Positions 14,806 to 22,463 of a stretch of DNA of 27,361 bases are shown here, one piece after another; positions within the stretch are counted from its first letter, which is position 1; each line of letters begins with the position of its first letter. The stretch is from DATKXU01 sp035528905. Its GTDB lineage: Bacteria; Armatimonadota; UBA5829; DTJY01. Where the stretch lies: assembly GCA_035528905.1 (NCBI GenBank), contig DATKXU010000126.1:1-27361 (forward strand). Reading direction: 5' to 3'. Both the position numbers and the translations under genes were made by a program. Below the pieces are notes generated by a model. That model searched no databases, had not been told where the DNA came from, and saw nothing but the letters and a program-made list of their open reading frames with translations.

Positions 14806-16482
14806 ATGAAGAAAACGAGGATATGCACGAACGTCATTCTGGCGGCGGTGGTGATCGCGCTTTGGCCCATTACGGGAGCGTATGGCGCTCCACGGACCAT
14901 ATTGCCTGACGACAAGGTGCTCCAGGTCGGGGACAGCGTGATCATCGAATGCAAAGACCTGACACGCACGGCGATCGGCGATCCGGTCATCGCCGATGTC
15001 GCTGCTCTCACTACCAGCGAAATCCTGATCAACGGCAAGATGCCGGGCAAGACGGTCCTGTACATATGGGACGCGTCGGGCCGGAGAATCTACAGGATAC
15101 TGGTTCAGGCTGCCGAGCTCGACCTGGCAAAGCTTTGCGTGGACGTCAGGAAGGAGCTCAACGACCCGCGCATATCGGTGCGTGGGGTAGGGAATACCCT
15201 GATCCTGGAGGGCGTCGTCTGCAGGGAGGCTGAGGCAAGCCGTGCCGAAGCCATCGCTCGGGCTGTTGTCGAGACGGCCATCTACCGTGGGACGCATGTC
15301 GGGTCGAAATCGGCGGAAGTGAAGACTTCTGCGCGCCCTGAGGGAGAATCCTTCGTAGTCGAGCGCGTCACACAGCAGAAGGAAGGTACTGTCACCGCCG
15401 AGATCGGGCTGCGCTGCCCGAGCATCGTGAACCTCATCCAGGTCGAGAAGTCCATAGACGAGGTGAGCGTGCGCACGCTGGAGACGGCGGCGGCTCTGAG
15501 GCAGGCGTTGAACAATCCGGCGCTCACCATGCGCGCCCTGCCCGGCAGCGTAGTGCTCGTCGAGGGCAAGGTAGGGACAGAGGCTGAGTTGGCAGGGATA
15601 GACCAGATCATGAAGGGCTGGGTCAAGGAAGGCACGGACGAGAAGGGCGCAGGCCCAAGCGGGGCTCTTTCCGAAAAGGTCACGATGGTGAACGCCGTCC
15701 AGATAGACAGCTCCATCGCCCATCAGGTCATGGTGCGCGCGCAGGTTGTAGACATAAACAAGAGCGCCTTGAAGGACTTTGGCGTGGACTGGGGCCGCGT
15801 AACCTTCGAGGGCAGCGATGTTCCAGGTGTGGATGCGACTCCTAGTATAGAGGATCAACCGTTCCTCTTTGGGCAGACCAAGCTTGGGCCGTTCGACATA
15901 TTTGAGGGAGGAAAGATCTTCCAGTTTGATCCGATCGGCGCCCGGGTGAGGGCGCTCGAGCAGCAGAACAAGGCAAAGGTGCTCTCAGAGCCGAACCTGC
16001 TGGTGCTGGACGGTCAAGAGGCCAGCATACTGGTTGGCGGCGAGATTCCGGTTCCGGTCATTCAGTCGGCTCAGATCGGCGCAGCCGCCAGCGTTACTAT
16101 CGAATACAAGGAGTTCGGCGTTCGGCTCAAGATATTGCCTACCGTCACTGGTGAGGACAGGATCCAGTTGAAGGTTATGCCGGAAGTGAGCTCGCTCGAT
16201 TTTGCGAATGCGGTGAGCTTCAGCGGCTTCCAGATTCCGGCCTTGAGAACGCGCAGGGCTGAAACCACGGTGAACATAAAGGATGGGCAGTCTCTCATCA
16301 TCGGCGGCCTGCTGCAGAGCGAGACCTCGAAGCTGGTCAGGAAGATACCGATACTTGGCGATCTTCCGATCATCGGCGAGCTCTTCAAGACGCGGAGCTT
16401 TGTGAACGGTGAGACGGAGCTTGTGATCATAATAACGCCGCAGATAGTGAGGCCAGCCGAAGCGGCGCGGCAGAGCAAATAG
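14806..16482 (+). CDS. cpaC: Outer membrane secretin CpaC/RcpA
   Basis: A 558-residue exported protein: signal peptide (1-27, cleavage after AYG), the N-terminal domain of pilus secretins (about 33-105, with VLQVGDSVIIECKDLTR and GKTVLYIWD), two BON-like modules (about 107-165 and 221-275), and the C-terminal secretin domain (about 300-550). The secretin signature is clear: DGQSLIIGGLL near 492-503 and KIPILGDLPIIGELF near 512-526, ending with TELVIIITPQIV. Oligomers of this family form the outer membrane channel through which the pilus leaves the cell. The duplicated BON-like module is a variation on the usual single one. ATG at 14806 fits the signal peptide although its ribosome binding site is missing. 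Confidence 0.95.
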   Translation: MKKTRICTNVILAAVVIALWPITGAYGAPRTILPDDKVLQVGDSVIIECKDLTRTAIGDPVIADVAALTTSEILINGKMPGKTVLYIWDASGRRIYRILVQAAELDLAKLCVDVRKELNDPRISVRGVGNTLILEGVVCREAEASRAEAIARAVVETAIYRGTHVGSKSAEVKTSARPEGESFVVERVTQQKEGTVTAEIGLRCPSIVNLIQVEKSIDEVSVRTLETAAALRQALNNPALTMRALPGSVVLVEGKVGTEAELAGIDQIMKGWVKEGTDEKGAGPSGALSEKVTMVNAVQIDSSIAHQVMVRAQVVDINKSALKDFGVDWGRVTFEGSDVPGVDATPSIEDQPFLFGQTKLGPFDIFEGGKIFQFDPIGARVRALEQQNKAKVLSEPNLLVLDGQEASILVGGEIPVPVIQSAQIGAAASVTIEYKEFGVRLKILPTVTGEDRIQLKVMPEVSSLDFANAVSFSGFQIPALRTRRAETTVNIKDGQSLIIGGLLQSETSKLVRKIPILGDLPIIGELFKTRSFVNGETELVIIITPQIVRPAEAARQSK

Positions 16483-16493
16483 GGGGCATAGTT

Positions 16494-17732
16494 ATGGAGA
16501 GGAGATTACCAGTAGTTTGTATTGCTTTTATACTCGTTGGAGTCCTTGCCGGCTGCGGTGGCGGGGGCGGCGGACACGACCCCGCCACGATGACGATTAG
16601 CCCGGTAACCGCTGTGTGTGGCCCGGACGGCACGGCGAGATTGACGGCAACGGTGATGGGCGTGGGCGATACTACGGTGGCATGGAGTATAAGAGAGGGA
16701 GGCAGTGGCGGGACTGTTAGCCCCACTGGTGTATACACCGCGCCAGGTACGCTGGGCACATACCATGTCGTCGCTACCTGTGTCGCCGATCCGAGCTTGA
16801 GGGCAACCGCCACTGTTACCGTGACTGACGAGGTGGCAGTTGTGATTGAACCTGATGGAGTCACCTTGGGACCAGGCGGCACCGCCACTTTCACAGCGAG
16901 CATAATCAACACTGGCGTTCAGGGCGTTCGTTGGAGCATCGAGGAGGGTGATGCTGGCGGCTCCATAGCTGATAGCGGCGTTTACACGGCTCCCGGTGTG
17001 TCGGGGACCTACCACGTGGTAGCGACCAGTGAGGTCGATCCCGCAAAATCGGCGACGGCTGTGGTAACAGTGGATTTCGGGCTCCTGGGCCAGGTCTGCC
17101 AGTTGCAACCCGGTGATGAATGGGAGTATGCAGTCAGTGGACGCGCCACACCTGTCAGTCCAAGTACCGATATTTACGATGTTACCGGTAAATACACATT
17201 GGCGATGAGCCCCGACAGCGTGGGAACGCCTCACGGTATAACAGCGCATGTTCTCATTGAGAGTGCTAGCCTTGAGATACCAGGTGTGCCTGAGCCTATT
17301 AGAGCATATGCAAACGCTTACTACATAACCCAGGATCCCGACGGGACAATCTGGGTATACGGTGGGAAAAGAGATGGCGTGCAGTACTGGGTTGTCAGCC
17401 CGCCGGACGGGCGTTACAAGAGCGTGGCCAGTCCGATGTCTACCGGAGAAGCCTGGAGCGCGAACGTGGGGCTGGACAACGGTACCAGTTTCGACTTGTC
17501 GCTTGTAGCCGGTGGGATTGCCACTGTCATCGTGCCAATGGGTTCCTTCGAGGTGTTTACGGTGAACGGCAACGGGCTGTTCGCTGGTGTGCCTGCTGTT
17601 ATAGCCGACTGGTGGTCGCCGCCAATGGGTGCTCCAGCGCAGCGAGAGGTGACGTTTAGCGACAACACACCACGCTATACTGTTCCTCTCACCTATGAGC
17701 TTACACTTAAGCTGAGGTCACGAAACCGATAG
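16494..17732 (+). CDS. Tad-locus lipoprotein 1 with two Ig-like repeats
   Basis: A 412-residue lipoprotein: signal peptide with lipobox LAGC (Cys21) followed by six glycines. Residues about 33-112 and 114-195 are two tandem Ig-like (Big_2-like) repeats that share the pattern WSI.EG..GG, then GVYTAPG, then GTYHVVAT. Residues about 200-412 form a domain that is clearly homologous to almost all of the next gene product, with shared QPG.(E/S)WEY, YITQD..GT.W.YGG, YWV..P..GRY.SVASP and WW.P..GAP.QR. I know no named family for this domain. It starts 11 bases after cpaC, with GGGGG upstream, so it is in the same operon. No Asp or Glu at the position after the lipid Cys (Gly instead), so outer membrane sorting is plausible. 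It sits where rcpB/cpaD lies in other Tad loci. Confidence 0.85.
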   Translation: MERRLPVVCIAFILVGVLAGCGGGGGGHDPATMTISPVTAVCGPDGTARLTATVMGVGDTTVAWSIREGGSGGTVSPTGVYTAPGTLGTYHVVATCVADPSLRATATVTVTDEVAVVIEPDGVTLGPGGTATFTASIINTGVQGVRWSIEEGDAGGSIADSGVYTAPGVSGTYHVVATSEVDPAKSATAVVTVDFGLLGQVCQLQPGDEWEYAVSGRATPVSPSTDIYDVTGKYTLAMSPDSVGTPHGITAHVLIESASLEIPGVPEPIRAYANAYYITQDPDGTIWVYGGKRDGVQYWVVSPPDGRYKSVASPMSTGEAWSANVGLDNGTSFDLSLVAGGIATVIVPMGSFEVFTVNGNGLFAGVPAVIADWWSPPMGAPAQREVTFSDNTPRYTVPLTYELTLKLRSRNR

Positions 17733-17744
17733 GGACGCGGAAGG

Positions 17745-17781
17745 CCCGCCCTTGCAGGTGGATGGCGGGTGTGGACCTGCA
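17745..17781 (+). other. Possible RNA pseudoknot or switch between lipoprotein genes
   Basis: CCCGCC (17745-17750) can pair with GGCGGG (17764-17769), while TGCAGGT (17753-17759) can pair with ACCTGCA (17775-17781). The stems interlock, so they form either an H-type pseudoknot or two exclusive hairpins. It starts 12 bases after the first lipoprotein gene. Confidence 0.35.
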
Positions 17782-17880
17782 CGCAGAGAAGGACGGCAGC
17801 GCCGAGACGTGCTGTGCGAGACGGCAGTCTGTGTACGGCGGGGTCGGCCGATCAAGAGATAACCGGTGAGGAGGCATACG

Positions 17881-18627
17881 ATGGTTAGAGGATTCATCCT
17901 AGTGGTTCTTGTAGTGCTTGCTGGCGCTGTTCTCGTCGGATGCGGAGGTAGCAGTGGACTTCATCTTGAAGAGGGGAAGTTTGCTGAGGACGGCGGCGCG
18001 GAGGTCGTTGAGCTGCAGAATGCCGTTCGTCAGATGCAGCCTGGCGATAGCTGGGAGTATGAGGTTACCGGTTCCGTTTCGGATGGTAAGGCTACTTCTG
18101 AGGTGACTGGTGCGTATACGGTAACGGTGAGCGCGGATACGGTCGCGGCACCGTTGGGGGACGTGACGCGTGTGGTTCTGGAGAGCGCCACGCTATCGTA
18201 CAATGGCGGAATACATCCGCTTCCCAACAAGTCCTACATCACTCAGGATGAAAATGGAACCGTCTGGACGTACGGCGGAGAGAGAAACAGCAGCGTGTAT
18301 TGGGTAGATGTGCCGAGTGAAGGGCGCTATATGAGCGTGGCGAGCCCGTTAACACAAGAGACGAATTGGACGAAATACGTGAGGCTGACGGACGGTAGTA
18401 CGTTCAATCTGGCGTACGCAGCGGCTGGCGTCGTAACAATTACCGTCCCGGCAGGGAACTTGGAGACGCGCAAGCTTGCGGGCAACGGCACGTTCGCGGG
18501 GATGCCGTCGGTTGTGCAGGAGTGGTGGGCACCGCAGATCGGTGCTCCGGTACAACGCACGGTAGTGTTCACACATCAGGGGCTTACCTTTGCTCTGACA
18601 GCAAAGCTTACGGCTAGGAGCCGTTAG
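17881..18627 (+). CDS. Tad-locus lipoprotein 2, paralogue of lipoprotein 1
   Basis: A 248-residue lipoprotein with lipobox LVGC (Cys21) and a short linker, followed from about residue 50 by the same unnamed domain as the C-terminal half of the preceding protein. Conserved positions include QPGDSWEYEV, YITQDENGTVWTYGG, EGRYMSVASPL, GNGTFAGMPSVVQEWWAPQIGAP and the basic C-terminus ending in RSR. It lacks the Ig-like repeats. I chose ATG at 17881, with GAGGAGG (17868-17874) six bases upstream; GTG at 17866 overlaps that site. The gene lies between lipoprotein 1 and cpaE on the same strand. Likely location is the inner face of the outer membrane. Function is unknown; a secretin accessory role is inferred only from position. 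Confidence 0.85.
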   Translation: MVRGFILVVLVVLAGAVLVGCGGSSGLHLEEGKFAEDGGAEVVELQNAVRQMQPGDSWEYEVTGSVSDGKATSEVTGAYTVTVSADTVAAPLGDVTRVVLESATLSYNGGIHPLPNKSYITQDENGTVWTYGGERNSSVYWVDVPSEGRYMSVASPLTQETNWTKYVRLTDGSTFNLAYAAAGVVTITVPAGNLETRKLAGNGTFAGMPSVVQEWWAPQIGAPVQRTVVFTHQGLTFALTAKLTARSR

Positions 18628-18741
18628 TGTGAGCCGGTCGGTGCTTGGGTGGGAATGTGACTCCGTGTGCTCGGCTTCCTAAGGTGGTTGTGAAAGCAGT
18701 GATGGGGTGTCCCGAGTGAGCATTTGGGGGGATGGCTTGTA

Positions 18742-19935
18742 ATGTCCGTGCGGGTATTGATAGCAGAACGAGACCCGGCGCTTCGAAACCAGATCAGGGA
18801 TACGGTAGCGTCGTTCGAGGGCTGCGAGGTCGTCGGGATGGCGAGGGACGGCCAGGAGACTATCCAGATGGCCGTGCTGCTCATCCCGCACGTGGCCGTT
18901 ATCTCGCAGGACTTGCCTGGAATCTCCGGGCTCCAGGCCTGCGAGATACTCAGCGCACTGGCGCCGGACGTGATGTCGGTCCTTGTGACGAGCGGGAAAG
19001 CCCAGGACAAGCTGGACAGCGCGATGCGCGCCGGCGCGCGTGCAGTAATCACGAAGCCTCTGGACGATTCACAACTGCGTACGGTCATCAACGAGTTGGC
19101 GGAGCTAAGGAAGCGCCGGGAATCTCCCGAAGTTCTCGATTGGAGGGATCCATCCAGGTTCCCGAAGGTCGTGAGCGTCACGGGGGCTAAAGGCGGCGTA
19201 GGCAAGACCACCATAGCGGTCAACTTGGCGGTGCTTCTGGCGAAGCGGCTGCCGAACAGGGTGGCGATTGTAGACCTGTATACCCAGTTCGGCGATATCG
19301 CGATGATGCTCAATGTGACTCCGAAGCACACCATTGCGGAGATGGAGTCTTTATGTGACGAAGTTGACACCGACCTCGTCCAGAGCTATGTGACAAAGCA
19401 CCCGTCGGGGGTTCACGTCCTGGCGGCGTCTGTCACGCCGGTTCCTCTGAGCGCAGTGAGCGCCGAGTGTCTTGACAGCCTTTTATACGTGCTGAAGCGG
19501 ACGTACAGGTACGTGGTCCTTGATGTGCCGCCTATCCTGCACGAGGCGACCCTGCATGCGCTGGCGCATTCGAATATGGTACTGCTGATTGCCAACCTAT
19601 TCGATCTAACAACCGCCTCGGATACCAAGAAGATCTACGATGCTCTCCAGCAGGAGCACATCTCCAAAGAGAACATCAAGATTGTGCTAAACCGGGTGTT
19701 GAAAGCGAACAGGCTGCGCACCGCAGACATAGAGCGGATGTTTGACTGCGACATCTTGGCTCAGATTCCGAACGATCGCCGGATGGTGACCTCCGTCAAT
19801 CAGGGGATTCCGCTTGCTTTGAGTGATGGTGATTCGCCTATCGGCAGGAGCTTCACAATGCTGGCGGACGCTGTCGCAGGGCCGATTGGCTACAGGTCTC
19901 ATGCAGAGAGGCCTGCAACGAAGAAGGGAGCATAG
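18742..19935 (+). CDS. cpaE: Pilus localisation ATPase CpaE/TadZ
   Basis: A 397-residue cytoplasmic protein with two domains. Residues 1-115 are a receiver-like domain (VRVLIAERDPALRN, TKPL with Lys105), but the phospho-acceptor position is Ser55 in VISQDLPG instead of Asp, so it is an atypical receiver, as known for TadZ proteins. Residues about 140-385 are a MinD/ParA-type ATPase with deviant Walker A KGGVGKTT (150-157), VAIVDLYTQFGD and VVLDVPP. CpaE/TadZ places the Tad machinery in the cell, usually at a pole. ATG at 18742 is preceded by GGGGGGAT; TTG at 18724 in frame is less likely. It is followed by a 212-base gap before cpaF. Confidence 0.93.
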   Translation: MSVRVLIAERDPALRNQIRDTVASFEGCEVVGMARDGQETIQMAVLLIPHVAVISQDLPGISGLQACEILSALAPDVMSVLVTSGKAQDKLDSAMRAGARAVITKPLDDSQLRTVINELAELRKRRESPEVLDWRDPSRFPKVVSVTGAKGGVGKTTIAVNLAVLLAKRLPNRVAIVDLYTQFGDIAMMLNVTPKHTIAEMESLCDEVDTDLVQSYVTKHPSGVHVLAASVTPVPLSAVSAECLDSLLYVLKRTYRYVVLDVPPILHEATLHALAHSNMVLLIANLFDLTTASDTKKIYDALQQEHISKENIKIVLNRVLKANRLRTADIERMFDCDILAQIPNDRRMVTSVNQGIPLALSDGDSPIGRSFTMLADAVAGPIGYRSHAERPATKKGA

Positions 19936-20147
19936 GGGATAGACTGTGCCGCTTCCAGCGGGATCTCCCGCGGTATGCGGGATGCCGTCCGTAGGCGGCA
20001 CCGTCCGAAGGCGGGACAGACCGCAGACGGCAGAGTGCAGATGACTCCCTCCGGTATGGAAGGGCTGGCTGCAACCGTGGCCTGGGGATGCGGACACAAG
20101 ATCCCCTGGGCAGGTCAGTAATCAGTAATAGGTAAAGGAAAAGAGCT
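19936..20147. other. Structured gap between cpaE and cpaF
   Basis: No gene is supported in these 212 bases. Short palindromes are present: GCGGGA with TCCCGC (19958-19971), TGCCG with CGGCA (19983-20000), and GGGGAT with ATCCCC near 20085-20107. A 26-codon frame (20041-20121) has no ribosome binding site. The gap is large for a Tad operon and resembles the other repeat-bearing gaps here. AAAGGAAAAG near 20134-20143 serves cpaF. Confidence 0.5.
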
Positions 20148-21485
20148 ATGGGAATCCTGAGTAGTGGGAAGGTTGATTCAGGGTCGGAAGAGCTGCAGTT
20201 CGGCGACAAAGGACACCTGAGCATGCACGGCCTCATGGTGTTGGAAGGCAAGATCCACGAGAAGCTCATGGACGACATGGACCCCGTGGAGCTGGGCAGC
20301 CTCGACTCCAACGCGATGACCCGCGAAATCCAGAGGGTGATGTCCGAGTTCCTCGCGGCTGAGGGAGTGGCGCTGCCGGTTCGGGTGCGCCAGCACGTGG
20401 TCGCCGATGTGATTGACGAGGTGGTCGGCTATGGGCCGATTCAACCTCTGTTGGATGACCCGACCATTACGGAGATCATGGTCAACGGCGCGAACCAGGT
20501 CTATGCCGAGCGAAACGGCAAGATATTCCTCACGGACAAGATATTCAGGGATGACGCGCACGTCATGCGAATCATCGAGAAGATCGTGATGCCCCTGGGC
20601 CGCCGGATTGATGAAAGCGTGCCTATGGTGGATGCGAGGCTGCCGGATGGCTCGCGCGTGAATGCCATTATTCAGCCGTTGGCGGTGAGGGGTCCTACGC
20701 TCACCGTGCGAAAATTCTCCCGCGAGCCGTACACGATAAAGGATCTTATCAACTTTGGGACGCTCACTCCGCAGATGGCGGATCTGCTCCGTGCGTGCGT
20801 CGTAGCCCGAGTGAACATCATGATCTCCGGTGGAACGGGAAGCGGCAAGACTACTTCGCTGAATGTGCTGTCCTCGTTCGTTCCAAACGACGAGCGCGTA
20901 GTGACCATCGAAGATGCCGCTGAGCTTCAGCTTCAACAGGATCATGTAGTCAGGCTGGAGAGCAGACCCCCGAACCTGGAGGGAAAGGGCGAGATCACCA
21001 TCCGGATGCTGGTGCGCAATGCCCTCCGAATGAGGCCGGATCGGATTATCGTTGGCGAGGTCAGAGGCGGCGAGGCGCTGGACATGCTCCAGGCGATGAA
21101 CACAGGCCATGACGGCTCGCTCAGCACCGCGCACACGAACAGTCCACGCGACACGCTCTCGAGGTTGGAGACCATGACCTTGATGGCTGGAACGGAGCTG
21201 CCCTCCAGGGCTATCCGTGAGCAGATAGCTGCGGCGATACACGTGATCATACATCAGAACAGGCTGCGGGATGGCAGCCGCAAGATCACGCACATCACAG
21301 AGATTCAGGGCATGGAGGGTGACGTCATCACCACGCAGGACATTTTTCTGTTCCAGCAGAGGGGCGTGGATTCCCAGGGCAAGGTGATCGGGGAGCATGT
21401 TCCCACCGGTCTGCGCCCGAAGTTCCTGGACCGGCTGATACAGGCGGGCGTCGAAGTGCCCATGGACATTTTCAAGGCGAGGTGA
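20148..21485 (+). CDS. cpaF: Tad pilus assembly ATPase CpaF/TadA
   Basis: A 445-residue secretion ATPase of the T2SSE family, CpaF branch. Visible motifs: an N-terminal region with VGYGPIQPLLDDPTITEIMVNG (93-114), Walker A GGTGSGKTT (228-236), the Asp box VVTIEDAAELQL (251-262), Walker B RIIVGEVRGGEA (299-310) and the His box GHDGSLSTAHTNSP (320-333). The hexamer hydrolyses ATP at the inner membrane to power Flp pilus assembly together with TadB and TadC. Length is normal. It is followed five bases later by tadB, so the two are translationally linked. Confidence 0.97.
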   Translation: MGILSSGKVDSGSEELQFGDKGHLSMHGLMVLEGKIHEKLMDDMDPVELGSLDSNAMTREIQRVMSEFLAAEGVALPVRVRQHVVADVIDEVVGYGPIQPLLDDPTITEIMVNGANQVYAERNGKIFLTDKIFRDDAHVMRIIEKIVMPLGRRIDESVPMVDARLPDGSRVNAIIQPLAVRGPTLTVRKFSREPYTIKDLINFGTLTPQMADLLRACVVARVNIMISGGTGSGKTTSLNVLSSFVPNDERVVTIEDAAELQLQQDHVVRLESRPPNLEGKGEITIRMLVRNALRMRPDRIIVGEVRGGEALDMLQAMNTGHDGSLSTAHTNSPRDTLSRLETMTLMAGTELPSRAIREQIAAAIHVIIHQNRLRDGSRKITHITEIQGMEGDVITTQDIFLFQQRGVDSQGKVIGEHVPTGLRPKFLDRLIQAGVEVPMDIFKAR

Positions 21486-21490
21486 CTTGA

Positions 21491-22444
21491 ATGGATCTGC
21501 TACTGGCGGCGGCAGCCTGTACGGGCGCGCTGACAATCGTTTTGGTCGTTGGCGCAGTCGCAAGCGGGAGCGCCAGGGGCGCGCGTGCTCGGCTTACGGG
21601 GCTGACCTCCACATCTGAGGCGCCGCCTTTTCCTCCGATTCCCGGAGCGCGAAGAGAAGACAGCATGCCCACCGTCACCAAGTGGCTGGGCGGGCGCGGC
21701 ATAACCGAAAAGTTGTACATTGAGCTGGCCGCGGCCGGGCTGCCGATTCGTCCGAGCGAGTTTGTGGGAATCATAGCCGGCGCCGTGATTGTTTCGCAGA
21801 TCCTTGTTGCGTTGACAATCAAGAACACTCTGGGCTATGCGTTGTTGGCCATTGTTGCAGCGGCCATACCCGTGTTGGTGCTCAGAGTCTTGCAGCAGAG
21901 GCGCCGAGCCGCCTTCGACGCGCAAATCGTGGACGCGCTCGTGATGATAGCCTCGTCCTTGCGGTCGGGTTTCAGCTTTCTCAGGGCGATGCAGATGGTC
22001 TCGCGTGAGATGCCCCCGCCCATTTCCCGGGAATTCGAGCGTGTGATAAACGAGATGAACGTGGGCAGGCCCATGGAGGACGCCCTGAGAAGTGTTGTGG
22101 CGAGAGTGAAGAGCTATGACTTCGACCTAGTCGTGACTGCTGTGGTGATACAGCACCAGGTTGGCGGCAATCTCGCCGATATTCTCGAGACTATAGCCGC
22201 TACCATCAGGGAGCGAGTCCGGATACTGGGCGAGATAAGAGCTCTCACCGCTGAGGGAAAGATGTCCGGCGTTATCTTGGTACTGCTGCCTATTGGACTT
22301 GGAACCCTGCTTACGGTGATCAATCCTGGCTATATGTCGGTACTGACCAAGGAAACGATCGGGCACTACTTGATTGGCGGTGCGGTCGCGTTCCAAATCA
22401 TCGGCACCGTAATAATCAGGAAGATGCTGACGGTGGACATATAG
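21491..22444 (+). CDS. tadB: Tad inner membrane platform protein TadB
   Basis: A 317-residue integral membrane protein. An N-terminal helix (2-27) and two helices near 95-135 precede the T2SSF domain (about 145-265) with the family pattern ALVMIASSLRSGFSFLRAMQMV and QVGGNLADILETIAATIRERVRI; two further helices close the protein (257-283 and 294-313). TadB and TadC form the inner membrane platform engaged by the CpaF ATPase. ATG at 21491 has GAGGTG seven bases upstream. Neighbouring genes are five bases before and 19 bases after. Confidence 0.94.
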   Translation: MDLLLAAAACTGALTIVLVVGAVASGSARGARARLTGLTSTSEAPPFPPIPGARREDSMPTVTKWLGGRGITEKLYIELAAAGLPIRPSEFVGIIAGAVIVSQILVALTIKNTLGYALLAIVAAAIPVLVLRVLQQRRRAAFDAQIVDALVMIASSLRSGFSFLRAMQMVSREMPPPISREFERVINEMNVGRPMEDALRSVVARVKSYDFDLVVTAVVIQHQVGGNLADILETIAATIRERVRILGEIRALTAEGKMSGVILVLLPIGLGTLLTVINPGYMSVLTKETIGHYLIGGAVAFQIIGTVIIRKMLTVDI

Positions 22445-22463
22445 CATTGGAAGGGTCGGGCTT

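Noticed and set aside
14476..15858. Long minus-strand open frame opposite cpaB and cpaC (460 codons)
   Set aside because: It spans two genes and their gap on the other strand, with no ribosome binding site or motif; explained by codon composition.
20041..20121. 26-codon frame between cpaE and cpaF
   Set aside because: No ribosome binding site, no recognisable feature, and it lies in palindromic, repeat-like DNA.
20178..21563. Long minus-strand open frame opposite cpaF (461 codons)
   Set aside because: Shadow of a highly conserved ATPase gene; the product is rich in His and Arg and has no domain.
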